NCBI GenBank assembly: GCA_009797885.1
Contig: WNKP01000003.1
Location: 1-64,000, forward strand
Source: Flavobacteriaceae bacterium GF1
GTDB taxonomy: Bacteria > Bacteroidota > Bacteroidia > Flavobacteriales > Flavobacteriaceae
Direction of reading: 5' to 3'
Length of the DNA stretch: 64,000 bases
Shown here: positions 1 to 8,733 of the stretch, in pieces
Layout: every line of letters starts with the position of its first letter
Numbering within the stretch: the first letter of the stretch is position 1
Notes under the pieces: model-generated
What the model was told of the DNA's origin: nothing
Seen by the model: the letters and a program-made list of their open reading frames with translations, nothing else
Database searches by the model: none
Program-made: the position numbers and the translations under genes

Positions 1-205
1 AGTAGGCTCCTCCCTTTAGAAAAGGGAGGTGGTCACAGCTTGGCTGTGAGCGGAGGGATTGCCTTTTCAATCTCCCCTTTCTTTCATCGCTTCGCTTGAA
101 ATTCATTCCCCTCTTTTCCAAAGAGGGGAGCTTTAGCCATTTTTTTGGTTCATGGGGCAAAGCCATACTAAGAAAGTGCTAATGGCAAGAAGAAAAGAAT
201 TCCTA
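1..205. repeat. Hairpin-rich repeat unit, copy 1
   Basis: This stretch is almost identical to 400-600. It holds three consecutive inverted repeats: CCTCCCTTT/AAAGGGAGG (9-17 and 21-29), TCACAGC/GCTGTGA (33-49) and a CCCCTC...GAGGGG hairpin near 110-130. The similarity to copy 2 runs into the first codons of the DUF559 fragment that starts at 182. The repeat is therefore attached to that gene, not a free terminator. Similar sequence may continue left of the window edge. Confidence 0.8.
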
Positions 206-330
206 AATAATTTGACCCCTGCTAAGGCCTTCCTGTGGACATACCTTAAAGCTAAAAGTTCTCAGGTGGGTGTTTTCGGGGACAACACAGTATAGACCAC
301 TTCATTGTTGGTTATGCTTGTTTGGACATA
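182..330 (+). pseudogene. Remnant of a DUF559 (endonuclease-like) gene
   Basis: An ATG at 182 opens a 37-codon frame beginning MARRKEFLNNLTPAKAFLWT, followed by YLKAK, which resembles the start of DUF559 proteins (NN.T.AE..LW..LK.K). The frame stops at a TAG near 295. In another frame, from about 279, the bases encode GQHSIDHFIVGYACLD, which matches the family's next conserved block (RQHSI..YIVDFYC). The gene is thus frameshifted, and the rest, including the catalytic core, is missing. DUF559 proteins have a Vsr/restriction-endonuclease-like fold and are often found beside repeats in Flavobacteriia. No function is expected from this remnant. Confidence 0.65.
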
Positions 331-399
331 TCAAAGCGAGAAAGGGTGTGCGGTCCTTTTCCTTTCAAGATAACATCGGAGCCATACAAAGTATATTTA

Positions 400-600
400 A
401 GTAGGCTCCTCCCTTTAGAAAAGGGAGGTGGTCACAGCTTGGCTGTGAGCGGAGGGATTGCCTTTTCAATCTCCCCCTTTCTTTCATCGCTTCGCTTGAA
501 AGTCATTCCCCTCTTTGGAAAAGAGGGGAGCTTTAGCCATTTTTTTGGTTCATAGGGCAAAGCCATATCAAAAATCCCTAATTGCAAGTAGTGAAGAACT
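400..600. repeat. Hairpin-rich repeat unit, copy 2
   Basis: This is a second copy of the 1-205 repeat, offset by 399 bases, with a few substitutions in the hairpin arms (for example CTCTTTGGAAAAGAG instead of CTCTTTTCCAAAGAG). Similarity fades near 590-600, where the bases aligned with the DUF559 start have decayed and the ATG is lost (CTAATTGCAAG against CTAATGGCAAG). The two copies look like a tandem duplication of a roughly 400-bp unit. No protein-coding gene is credible between 331 and 632. Confidence 0.8.
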
Positions 601-632
601 CCGGTTTTAAATCTGCACACCATTTTCCATGG

Positions 633-2996
633 TCACAAACGTTTCATAACCCCGATATTATCTATTGAAATCACCCCATTTTCATTTTTATCAAACACAA
701 AACGCAAGGTCTCGATACGGGTGAAATCAAAACCAGGATGCGCTTTTTGAAGCTCTTCAAAAGGGAAATAAAAGGTCTGGTATACCTTTTCTGATTCTTT
801 GTCGTCTTTAATGAACCCCGTTTTGGAAATCATGACCTCAATGGTTCGCTGTAATGGCGAAAACGTACTCAGCGGGAATGCCATTTGTTGCCCCAGGGAG
901 TCTTTCAGTTGAATGGTGAAATCAATAGGTGCTTTGGGTTCATCTTCATCTTCGTCTTCATCCTCCTCGTCTTCGGCATCCTCTTCCTCTTCTTCCTCAT
1001 TGGTGTTGTTTTCGTTTTGAAGGCCCTTTATCCATTTGCCCTCGGTTTTGGGGTTGGATTTTTCTTTGGATTCGGCCAAGGAAAAAACCAACACGCCTGT
1101 AGAATCAATGGCGGTAGGGGGTAGGCTAATGGTATAACTTGCGATTAGTGAATCCGCCACCGATTCCATGGTTTGTTCTTTCTTTTCGAAATCGTAGTCC
1201 CAGCCCACAAAAAGTGCCCGACTTCCCTTTTCCTGCCATTTGAGTTTAATCTCCTGTTCCCGCCAAATCGTCAAGTTTTCAGTGCTGACTTGCCCCCCTT
1301 CCAGGGTGATGGTGGATACATCAAAGTCTTCATCAAAATCCGCCACCAATTCCAAGTTTGAATCTTCGAACTGACTTAAATAGACGGTTTCAGGAAGCCA
1401 ATCCTTACCTTTTCTTGCGTCTACAAAGAGGGGCAAGTATTCCTTTTTGTCTTTTAAGGTGATATCCAGAAAAGCACCGATATACACCTCGGCTATTTTC
1501 AGTTGGTCTTCGCTGGACAGCAGTTGTTTTAAGTTCAGCAGCCCCGTAAAGGGATTACCGGTATCGTTATTGCCCCAACTGGTATTGAATTGCCCGTGAT
1601 TGGCCCCATAAACATATAGTCCCGATTTGAAATGATACAGGCTGTCCTTAAATTTTACACGTTCATACTGCTGTGACCCCATAAAGGAGCTGACATCCGC
1701 ATCCTGCGCCCCGTGAATGACAAAATAATTGACGTTTTCAATGGCCGTTCGGGTCGCTCCCGGTTTGTACTGCCCATCAACCGGGGCAATAGCCACAATG
1801 GACTTGATGGCATAGTTATAGTCAAATGCCACGGAGGCATCGTCCGGATAAAAGGGAAGTGTATTGAACATTGCGGCGTGGGCCACCGCCTCGCCACCCC
1901 TGGAATGGCCAATTAAAGCGAGGTTGGTCGTATCGATCTTTTGATGAAAAGGATGGCCTTCGGTCGTGTTCCATTTATGAAATTGTCTTAAGTGTTCAAG
2001 CAGTAACCATCCCCGGGCATCATTTTCCTTATCCAGTCCTCCAAAGATATTGGACCAGGATCCGTTGATAAAGTTCTCATCCACCGAGGCCAAAATCATG
2101 CCTTTGGAAGCGAGCAATTCGCCAAGGTATCCATAGCCAATGTCGGAATAGTCCTGCATGCTATGATTGCCATGAACGATCAAGGCCAATGGGAAAGGAC
2201 CTTCCCCTTCGGGATACCAAACTCGGGCATTTAAGGGCAGCGATCGGGAATCAAAACCCCAATATTTTTCGCGCCACCAACCTCCAAAACCATCCCAATC
2301 ATCAATAAAGGGAACACCGTTCACGGAATCGGTTTTTAGCGTCACGGCTTCACCAAATTCCGGCCGGTGACGGTCCTTACCACTTCCGTAGGTCAAGGTT
2401 TTTACCGCATAAGGGCCCTTTTCGGCGGGAGAGGGCGCTTTAATGTGCGGAACGGTGGTATCGACGGATGTCGCGGCATTGATCATCGGATCCACGTCAA
2501 AGCCAACCCGGGCATATAGAATTGCCAGGGTAATGAAACCTCCCAATCCAATAATCAGCCCTAAAAGGGTAACCCCTTTCTTTCGCGGGGATAGCTGTTG
2601 AAAGCCCGTTTTTCTCAATACCAGAAGGGCTGCGCCCAAAAGCGAGGCCAATACGGCCAATATTGCGGGTGCCATCCATTCAAAACTCATGATAATCAGT
2701 AGGGGTACCGCTATTAAAAGTGCCAGTTGGTAGCCCCTATGGAAATTCCCTAACCATTTTAGTAGTCCTCTGGAGAGATAACCCACTAGGATGGCCGTAA
2801 CCGCAAAGGCAGTAAAAAACAAAAGGACCCATCCGTCTTGAATGTTGAAAAAAACCCCAAAAGCAAAAAGGATCCACAGCAAGGCCGTAACGGTCAGTAG
2901 GCCCAATGCGGCCCCTTTTAAGGCCGTATTTCCTGGGGTAATGGTTGTGACTTGGGCTTTGAGCCATCGAACAAGTTGTTGGTACTTTTTTTTCAT
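633..2996 (-). CDS. Membrane-anchored alpha/beta hydrolase
   Basis: A 787-residue protein of unknown substrate. The N-terminal ~190 residues hold about five hydrophobic helices. A soluble alpha/beta-hydrolase domain follows, with the family's oxyanion-side segment (LIVHGNHSMQDY), a nucleophile elbow GHSRGG (Ser near residue 365), a late VIHGAQDADV block that fits the acid, and YGANHGQFN for the catalytic His. A pure Glu/Asp tract lies near residues 665-685, before a beta-rich C-terminal domain. The domain resembles chlorophyllase/PAF-acetylhydrolase-like esterases, but the substrate cannot be told. The start was put at ATG 2996 (MKKKYQQLVRW) because it gives a normal membrane-protein N-terminus; an ATG at 3035 is also in frame. 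It stands alone on this strand. Confidence 0.8.
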   Translation of the reverse strand: MKKKYQQLVRWLKAQVTTITPGNTALKGAALGLLTVTALLWILFAFGVFFNIQDGWVLLFFTAFAVTAILVGYLSRGLLKWLGNFHRGYQLALLIAVPLLIIMSFEWMAPAILAVLASLLGAALLVLRKTGFQQLSPRKKGVTLLGLIIGLGGFITLAILYARVGFDVDPMINAATSVDTTVPHIKAPSPAEKGPYAVKTLTYGSGKDRHRPEFGEAVTLKTDSVNGVPFIDDWDGFGGWWREKYWGFDSRSLPLNARVWYPEGEGPFPLALIVHGNHSMQDYSDIGYGYLGELLASKGMILASVDENFINGSWSNIFGGLDKENDARGWLLLEHLRQFHKWNTTEGHPFHQKIDTTNLALIGHSRGGEAVAHAAMFNTLPFYPDDASVAFDYNYAIKSIVAIAPVDGQYKPGATRTAIENVNYFVIHGAQDADVSSFMGSQQYERVKFKDSLYHFKSGLYVYGANHGQFNTSWGNNDTGNPFTGLLNLKQLLSSEDQLKIAEVYIGAFLDITLKDKKEYLPLFVDARKGKDWLPETVYLSQFEDSNLELVADFDEDFDVSTITLEGGQVSTENLTIWREQEIKLKWQEKGSRALFVGWDYDFEKKEQTMESVADSLIASYTISLPPTAIDSTGVLVFSLAESKEKSNPKTEGKWIKGLQNENNTNEEEEEEDAEDEEDEDEDEDEPKAPIDFTIQLKDSLGQQMAFPLSTFSPLQRTIEVMISKTGFIKDDKESEKVYQTFYFPFEELQKAHPGFDFTRIETLRFVFDKNENGVISIDNIGVMKRL

Positions 2997-3136
2997 GGTT
3001 AGGTTTTTTAGTGAGGTTGCGCACTTATGCCCCAAGGGTTGATGGCCATAGGGCCAAAGCCTGGTCAGCGAATGCCATGGGAATATAGCAAAATCTTAGG
3101 ACTAAAAAGGAGCCTAAAGCGAATAGAGAAGCACGC

Positions 3137-3628
3137 TTAGCCGTCGGTTTTCTTCTTTGGCCGTATCGGAATCCAGATTTCCTCCTCTGAATTGGGGTCG
3201 TTGTTTTTGTAGTTGGTGCCCAGGACTTCAAAATGGGGTCGGTAATCCACCGTATAGTTGGAATTGGGAATCCATTCCGAAAAAATGTACTCAAAGATGG
3301 AAGGATCTGTGCTTGGCCCTACATAATCAAAAACGGCATACAGGCCCTCTTGTAAAACGAGAGTTTGCATGCCCTCAGGAATATTTTCAAAAGAGGTGAC
3401 CTCCACCGTGGCCCACTTTTCAAACGGGGTTGTAGGACTAAACTCCGTGTAATAGTTCGGGGGATAGATTTGCATGGAAATCTTATCTGCTGAGGCCCTG
3501 TGTTGAATTTCGTTGATCCGTGGGGCAAATTGGCCCCAGAGTTGGGCGGTGGTATTGTTGGTCAAACTCATTTTTAGACTTAGGCCAACTAGTTTTTTGA
3601 CTTTGAGGACTTCGATTCTTGGTTGCAT
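3137..3628 (-). CDS. GyrI-like small-molecule-binding domain protein
   Basis: A 163-residue cytosolic protein made of a single GyrI-like (AraC effector-binding, SOUL-like) domain. It starts MQPRIEVLKVKKLVGLSLKM and contains the typical QLWGQFAPR helix, the LVLQEGLYAVFDYVG strand-turn and the IFEYIFSEWIPNSNY block near the C-terminus. It has no DNA-binding domain, so it is a stand-alone ligand-binding or sequestering protein, not an AraC regulator. Family members bind hydrophobic or cationic small molecules, and E. coli SbmC/GyrI protects DNA gyrase. The ligand here is unknown and the neighbours do not reveal it. Confidence 0.8.
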   Translation of the reverse strand: MQPRIEVLKVKKLVGLSLKMSLTNNTTAQLWGQFAPRINEIQHRASADKISMQIYPPNYYTEFSPTTPFEKWATVEVTSFENIPEGMQTLVLQEGLYAVFDYVGPSTDPSIFEYIFSEWIPNSNYTVDYRPHFEVLGTNYKNNDPNSEEEIWIPIRPKKKTDG

Positions 3629-3759
3629 CGATTTCTTTGGAAGGTGAATTTTAGGGAAAAATAGGGAAATACAGGTAACCTTAGTTTAAAAAGAACGCGA
3701 ATGGATTTGAACACGAGCAAGAGATACTTTTTTGTAGACTTTGTTTCAACGTTTATTTA

Positions 3760-4344
3760 TTACTCGATTTTTATTTCTTCTTGCTTGTAGATTCCAGTGG
3801 AATCCTTACTTAGTATCCATAACCTTCCATTTTTTGTGTTTGATAATAAGAACCTATCGGCATCGCTCTGAATTGGAATGACTGATAAATTCTGATCAAT
3901 CGGCTTTTTGTGAAGGAAAATTAGGGCTAGTCCAAATATTGAGAATAGTAGTATACCACTGATAAAAGAAAATAACATGCGGTTATACCATTTTTTCAAG
4001 CTTTTATGTCTGCCTTTTCTTGTTTTTTCTTTTTGAACAGAAGTTCCATTCCTAAAGATGTCTTCAAGTTTATTGGCGTAAGACGTTGTAAATAGAAAAG
4101 TCATGACTCCAGAAATGCTCGAAAAGCCTAATGTAAGGGAACTAACCGCGAATAGTATTCTTTCAGGTTCTGATAACGAAACCTCTTTGAAAAAACCAAA
4201 CCCAAAAACTATCGCCCCTGTGGACAAAGTCACTAGCAATTTAGTTGCATTAAGATACCACTCCAAGCTTTTTGGTAAACTTTTCTGTTCTTGCTTCTTC
4301 GGTACTACCCCAATTAGGCTATGTCTTCTGGTCCAGGAGGGCAT
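3760..4344 (-). CDS. Unknown membrane protein, three predicted helices
   Basis: A 194-residue protein that I do not recognise. Hydrophobic segments lie near residues 32-50 (LLVTLSTGAIVFGFGFF), 60-85 and 125-145 (SFISGILLFSIFGLALIFL), with a basic linker (KEKTRKGRHKSLKKWYNR) between the second and third. The last ~45 residues are polar. Its start lies 31 bases inside the end of the upstream gene at 4314-4649, in another frame, so the two are probably translationally coupled. A frameshift in one ancestral gene is a less likely alternative, because the upstream protein is soluble and ends naturally. Confidence 0.5.
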   Translation of the reverse strand: MPSWTRRHSLIGVVPKKQEQKSLPKSLEWYLNATKLLVTLSTGAIVFGFGFFKEVSLSEPERILFAVSSLTLGFSSISGVMTFLFTTSYANKLEDIFRNGTSVQKEKTRKGRHKSLKKWYNRMLFSFISGILLFSIFGLALIFLHKKPIDQNLSVIPIQSDADRFLLSNTKNGRLWILSKDSTGIYKQEEIKIE

Positions 4345-4649
4345 TTTTCTTTTCCTTTTACGGCATCATCTTCCCTTATAAGAGGAACTTTAATGCCTTT
4401 AATTGTTACGAATGAATTACCACTTATAGCTGAATCAAGTAATTGTTGTCTGAAGTCCACTACTTTGCTCTTCCAATACTCCAATAATTTATTTATGGAA
4501 TCGTCTCCTTGTGTTGATGTTTTTATTAATTCTTGGTAAAAGAATGAGGTCAAGATAGTTAACGAATGGGAAGAAAAGACCACCTTTGGTCCACCCATAA
4601 AGAGCTCATTAGTGATGATTTGGAGCTTCTCTATTTGTTTTTTATTCAT
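4314..4649 (-). CDS. Unknown small soluble protein
   Basis: A 111-residue protein with no recognised domain or signal peptide. It begins MNKKQIEKLQIITNELFMGG and is mostly helical in character, with a polar C-terminus ending GPEDIA. It overlaps the start of the membrane protein at 3760-4344 by 31 bases on the same strand, which implies a two-gene unit. No function can be assigned; an accessory role to the membrane partner is only inferred from the overlap. Confidence 0.45.
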   Translation of the reverse strand: MNKKQIEKLQIITNELFMGGPKVVFSSHSLTILTSFFYQELIKTSTQGDDSINKLLEYWKSKVVDFRQQLLDSAISGNSFVTIKGIKVPLIREDDAVKGKEKCPPGPEDIA

Positions 4650-4867
4650 AGTCTTTCAATTTACTAAACTACACGTGATCCATAAATGAAGCACAACAGT
4701 CGGACATAATCATTGATTAAATCCATGTTATACGCTTAATATGTTTTTGGGGGAGCTGATTAGCCTGTGTAAGATAAGGGTTCAGCCCTTTAAAACCAAT
4801 AGGTAAAAACCCTAAAAAAACTAGGGGTTTCCCGCAATGACTGATTTGAATTTTAGGTTTTAAAAGA

Positions 4868-5080
4868 GATTTCTCACGCTCCCTTTGGGCTTCACCCAGG
4901 GTCGGTTCGAAATGACTCTTTGATTTCGATTGTCATTTCGAAGGAGTCTTGCGACTGAGAAATCCAAAAAATGGTGCCCAGGGATTTCTCACGACCCCCT
5001 TGGGCTCCGCCCAGGGTCGGTTCGAAATGACCTGTTGATTCTGATTGTCATTTTGAAGGAGTTTTGTGATTGGGAAATCC
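4868..5080. repeat. Two palindromic interspersed repeats, imperfect tandem
   Basis: Two ~98-bp elements at 4868-4965 and 4983-5080, about 80% identical by eye. Each begins GATTTCTCACG and ends GAGAAATCC or GGGAAATCC, so the ends are inverted. Each has an inner pair TTCGAAATGAC/GTCATTT(C/T)GAA and a GC-rich arm around CCCAGGGTCGG. The whole unit can fold into one long hairpin. This is the form of short non-autonomous interspersed repeats that are frequent in Flavobacteriaceae intergenic DNA. The rest of 4650-5249 holds only a weak hairpin near 4807-4830 and the terminator at 5130-5159. Confidence 0.75.
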
Positions 5081-5129
5081 AGATGGAAACTTCCAAAACC
5101 CATCACATTGGGCTTGAACGGACTTTTGG

Positions 5130-5159
5130 TCCAAAACAAAACCCCTCGGAAGAGGGGTT
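5130..5159 (-). terminator. Rho-independent terminator of the hmuR-hmuY-orf116 unit
   Basis: Perfect 8-bp stem AACCCCTC/GAGGGGTT (5140-5147 and 5152-5159) with a GGAA loop. Read on the minus strand it is followed by TTTGTTTTGG. It lies about 90 bases past the stop codon at 5250. Confidence 0.7.
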
Positions 5160-5249
5160 AAGCATTAAACTAACGGCAGTCAATTTTTACGAAAACCTAA
5201 TTGAAAGCTTTTATAGTTTAATTCACCTTAAATACAATTCCCCCATGGG

Positions 5250-5600
5250 TTACCTCTGGTCAGGTTTAAGGCGGTATTGTTTCAAGGTTTCATCCATATT
5301 CAATAGGAATTGCGTCCCTAAGATAAGGTCTTCCAGCTCTTTAAGAATGGTTTCATCAACTTTTAGGGCCAAATCATGGAATGGACTGGTGGACCATATC
5401 TTTTTGCCTTGGGTTCCCTGACATTCTTCACAAAAACAGGGGTCAAACGACGCTTTTACGACCTCAAGAAGGTGGGCCAAATCGGCCTCTGACATAAAAA
5501 GCCCAATGGAATCCACAATAAGTTGGACGGTACAGATGGGGTTTGGAGCGTTTTCTATTCTATAGGATGCGCCGTAGCTGTTTTGATAAAGTAATTCCAT
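5250..5600 (-). CDS. Small cysteine-motif protein of the heme locus
   Basis: A 116-residue cytosolic protein without a recognised domain. It has a CFCEEC motif near residues 55-60, which could bind metal or heme or be redox-active. It is the last gene of the minus-strand unit hmuR-hmuY-orf116, 131 bases after hmuY, and is followed by a terminator. Its layout resembles the DUF6686 protein at 20979-21326: similar length, an early beta segment, a helix after a short aromatic strand, and a helix with an ELE/LEDL motif before the end. I infer distant homology, which needs a profile comparison. The function is unknown, but the context points to iron or heme status. Confidence 0.6.
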   Translation of the reverse strand: MELLYQNSYGASYRIENAPNPICTVQLIVDSIGLFMSEADLAHLLEVVKASFDPCFCEECQGTQGKKIWSTSPFHDLALKVDETILKELEDLILGTQFLLNMDETLKQYRLKPDQR

Positions 5601-5731
5601 GGTTGCGGATTTTTGAAAGGACCGAAGGCCTAAAAAAGGCCCTGGTCCCCAACTAACTCAAACTAAAACTGAACGTAAATGGCCCTATTTAAAATGATAG
5701 CACCATTTTTTAAATCTTTTGATCAAATTGC

Positions 5732-6619
5732 CTATTCGTTGGCCAATGAGGTGCCCCCTTCGTTGGGATTGTACACATAGGTAAAGGTGTAATACCTAAA
5801 GTCTTCGTTTGCAATTTGCGGCGTAATCTCGGTTGGAGCATCTTTGTAATAGCTTAAGATTTCAATCTTGGCATACTTACCGTCATGGGTGCGAATCACA
5901 AGTACCCTCCCAGGGATCGGCGTTACAACCCTGGTTTGCCCATTATAGTTGTACCAACCAACATCACTTCCTGCGGGTATGGCAAAGGTCCCATCAGCAT
6001 CTTGGGCAAACGTTAAACCCTCCGCCGTAGTAATATCCGTAAATGTTCCGATTTCAACCGATGCCCCTCCATTACCGTTACGTTCCGGCTCATCATTGCT
6101 ACCGGTGGCCACACCCCCATTTACGGCAATGCGTAAACCTCTAAAGGCAATGTCCCAGTCCGTTTCACTATCTGTCACGGCACCGGTTTCAAAACTAAAT
6201 TTGGTAAATGGACCGCCTATCTCACCTTGTCCGAAACCTCCGGTCTGAGGTGCATGGAGATTTTCCGTAGTGCCGGACACCAATTCCGCTAAAACGGTAA
6301 AGGACGATGGGGTGGTTTGGGTAACGCCATTGGCGACGATATTAACTTGACCCGAGGTAGCCCCTGCGGGTACTGTTGTCACGATTCGTGTACTGCTTAG
6401 GGAGCCAATGGTTGCGGCCACACCGCCAAAGGTCAAATTGATTTCGGAAGCATCCGATGGGAAACCGGTACCGGTAATGGTAATTTCCGTACCTACGGTT
6501 CCGGATTCGGGGCTAATGGCCGTAATGGCAAATTCCGTTGGCGCATCATCATCATCGCTACAGGCCACAAAGGCAAATAGCATAAAAAAAAGACTGAATA
6601 GTTTTAAAGTGGTTTTCAT
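5732..6619 (-). CDS. hmuY: HmuY-like heme-binding lipoprotein with IPT/TIG domain
   Basis: A 295-residue lipoprotein. The signal peptide ends at the lipobox FAFVAC (Cys20), directly followed by SDDDD, which matches the surface lipoprotein export signal known from Bacteroidota, so the protein is probably on the cell surface. Residues ~30-110 form an IPT/TIG Ig-like domain (ISPESGTVGTEITITGTGFP). The rest is a HmuY-type beta-sandwich (TKFSFETG...DWDIAFRGLRIAVNGG). HmuY proteins capture heme from host or environmental hemoproteins and hand it to a TonB-dependent receptor. That receptor gene lies 14 bases upstream. The added IPT domain probably lifts the heme-binding domain away from the membrane. 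The axial heme ligands cannot be assigned from sequence alone. Confidence 0.85.
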   Translation of the reverse strand: MKTTLKLFSLFFMLFAFVACSDDDDAPTEFAITAISPESGTVGTEITITGTGFPSDASEINLTFGGVAATIGSLSSTRIVTTVPAGATSGQVNIVANGVTQTTPSSFTVLAELVSGTTENLHAPQTGGFGQGEIGGPFTKFSFETGAVTDSETDWDIAFRGLRIAVNGGVATGSNDEPERNGNGGASVEIGTFTDITTAEGLTFAQDADGTFAIPAGSDVGWYNYNGQTRVVTPIPGRVLVIRTHDGKYAKIEILSYYKDAPTEITPQIANEDFRYYTFTYVYNPNEGGTSLANE

Positions 6620-6633
6620 ACCTGTTTTTATAT

Positions 6634-8733
6634 TTAAAATTGAATGTTTAATCGTGCAAATACTTGTATTCCTGGGTTGATCAATACCTCATTATCCTGT
6701 GCTGCCAAAGGGTTGGAACCTCTAAAGTCCAGTAGGTTGTCGGCGCCCACTTGCAATTGATAATGTTTGTAAAAGGTCTTTCCAAAAGCAAGGTTGACCA
6801 AAGCGTGACCATCAACAAAAGTGTTGTCCTGCTCGTCCAAAAGGTCATTGCCATTGCGATCGGCCAAACCAAAACGGCTACGGTATATCACGCGTATATT
6901 GGCATTGGCGTCCCATTTGGGGACTTCGTAAAAGATTTTGAAATTAAGGGTGTGTCGAGATCGATTTTCCAGGCCAAAATAATCTTCCCGTTCCAAACGA
7001 ACGGTCTCCAAGGTCTCCTGATCACGGGTAAATACTTCGCCATTGTCAATGGCCTCTTCCTTATCCTTGTCATAGGCAAACAATAATTGATACCCCGCCG
7101 AAAGGTTGAAGTTTTCCAAAATTCTGTAGTGCATGTCCACTTCCACACCTTGGGTATAGACGCTTTCGCGATTGATGTAGCCAAAGACATTTTGCCCATT
7201 GGTTTTAGAGGCCAAAATCCGTGTGTCGATCAGATTTTGAAAATCGTTTCTAAAGAAATTCACATCACTTCGTAATTTTCCTTTTTTGTATCCAAAACCA
7301 AAGTTGTAGCCCACGGAACTTTCCGCATCCAAGCGATTGCCCAAATCGGACGGATCCACTGCCAAATTGGTGATTTCACCATTTTCTTGCAGCCGTTGTA
7401 TTCCCGCCAGTTCTACTTCCTTGCCAAAAACGGAGTACCCACCGGCAGCCGCATTGTTGAAGTCCAGGTACAGTTGTCTAAAGTCCGGGGCCTTAAAACC
7501 ACTCCCTACGGAACCTTTAATGTGCCATGCCTTGGTAATATCATATCGTGCTGAAAGTTTGGGACTTAATTGGGAATTGTATTCACTATGGTTATCAAAT
7601 CTGGCACCCGCAATGATGTTCAGTTTTTCCAATGGTTTAAAGTCATATTGGGCAAATACGTATTGGGAATCAAAGGTGATTTGGTCGGCAAAAAGGGAGC
7701 GGTCAAGGGTCTCAAAATTATAACCGCCCCCTACGGTTAGGGTGTTGCCTGGACTAAAGGAATGGTTAAAACGGACTTCGGGACGAAACAATTTTTGGTT
7801 AAAATCATTGTCCAATAAAACCGTATCATCGATGGGGTCAATGGTTTGTTCATTCGTAACATAATTGGTGAAGTAGAACTCGTATTCAAACTGGGATTTG
7901 TCGGACAATTTATGGTCTATACGAAGATGGGCATTACCGTCCCGCTCCTCACTCGTTCCTGATGGAATATCAAAATCTTGAAGAAAATACCGTCCAGAGG
8001 CAAAAAAACGGAGTTTGTCCGAAGCATCGTAAAAGATCCTACCATTAAAGGTGTAGTTGAAAAAGGGATTAACGGTCTGCCCTTCCGCATTGGGCGCCAA
8101 GTCATAACCATCCGTGCTCAATCGGTCCACAAAGAGGGAATAACCCAGATCCCCTTTTCGTTGGCTAAGGCTAACCGCAGTGTTTTGGTTATTGAAGGTA
8201 GCCGCTCGATGCGAAACCTGCCCACTGACTTTTTCGGTATTCGGCCTTTCCGTGATGATATTGATGACCCCACCAAGGGCTTCGGAACCAAAAAGGCTCG
8301 AAGAAGGCCCCTTGACCACTTCTATTTGTTTGATGTTACCTATCGCAAATCGGCTTAAGTCCAGGTTTCCCGAACTTCTACCCACAACGGGGACCCCATC
8401 AATAAGCACCAATATGTAATCGGAAGCAATTCCTTGGATCTGTACCCCTTCACCACCCCCAATAGTGGCATCTGTCGTCATTACAATACCTGTTTGTTCA
8501 TTTAGTATCTCGTTTAAACGGGTCACCCCTGTACGTGCAATCTGTTTTTGGGGAATAAGGGTCACGGGTAGGGGAAGCGAGGACAATTGGCGAACGGTTC
8601 GGGTAGCGCTGACCACAACCTCTTCAAGTCTTTCGGTAACAATGGAGTCCTTTTCCCGAGGACTTTGTGCGCTTAGGAGGATACCCCCTAAAAGAAAAAA
8701 AATAATTGAAAAATTATTTTTATTTAGACTCAT
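6634..8733 (-). CDS. hmuR: TonB-dependent heme receptor (HmuR type)
   Basis: A 699-residue outer-membrane receptor. A signal peptide (cleavage near SAQ, residue 23) is followed by the plug domain (about 35-160) with VSATRTVRQLSSLPLPVTLI, a QIQGIASDYILVLIDGVPV core and the VVKGPSSSLFGSEALGGVI box. The rest is a 22-strand barrel, with GSGFKAPDFRQLYLDF near the heme-receptor FRAP region and a C-terminal strand ending ARLNIQF. There is no CarboxypepD-like domain or long TonB-box extension. It is the first gene of the unit with hmuY and orf116. Expression is probably iron-repressed, because a 23-bp palindrome covers its promoter and an exact half-site overlaps codons 1-4. Confidence 0.88.
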   Translation of the reverse strand: MSLNKNNFSIIFFLLGGILLSAQSPREKDSIVTERLEEVVVSATRTVRQLSSLPLPVTLIPQKQIARTGVTRLNEILNEQTGIVMTTDATIGGGEGVQIQGIASDYILVLIDGVPVVGRSSGNLDLSRFAIGNIKQIEVVKGPSSSLFGSEALGGVINIITERPNTEKVSGQVSHRAATFNNQNTAVSLSQRKGDLGYSLFVDRLSTDGYDLAPNAEGQTVNPFFNYTFNGRIFYDASDKLRFFASGRYFLQDFDIPSGTSEERDGNAHLRIDHKLSDKSQFEYEFYFTNYVTNEQTIDPIDDTVLLDNDFNQKLFRPEVRFNHSFSPGNTLTVGGGYNFETLDRSLFADQITFDSQYVFAQYDFKPLEKLNIIAGARFDNHSEYNSQLSPKLSARYDITKAWHIKGSVGSGFKAPDFRQLYLDFNNAAAGGYSVFGKEVELAGIQRLQENGEITNLAVDPSDLGNRLDAESSVGYNFGFGYKKGKLRSDVNFFRNDFQNLIDTRILASKTNGQNVFGYINRESVYTQGVEVDMHYRILENFNLSAGYQLLFAYDKDKEEAIDNGEVFTRDQETLETVRLEREDYFGLENRSRHTLNFKIFYEVPKWDANANIRVIYRSRFGLADRNGNDLLDEQDNTFVDGHALVNLAFGKTFYKHYQLQVGADNLLDFRGSNPLAAQDNEVLINPGIQVFARLNIQF

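Noticed and set aside
3025-3294. 89-codon minus-strand frame between the hydrolase and GyrI-like genes
   Set aside because: It overlaps most of the real GyrI-like gene in another frame and has no family match.
4901-4914. GGTTCGAAATGAC in the palindromic repeats looks like a tRNA T-arm
   Set aside because: It occurs in both repeat copies as one arm of an inverted repeat, with no acceptor stem, D-arm or anticodon around it.
4930-5421. 163-codon plus-strand frame across the interspersed repeats
   Set aside because: It runs through the two repeats and the terminator and overlaps the minus-strand gene at 5250-5600. It has no recognised domain.
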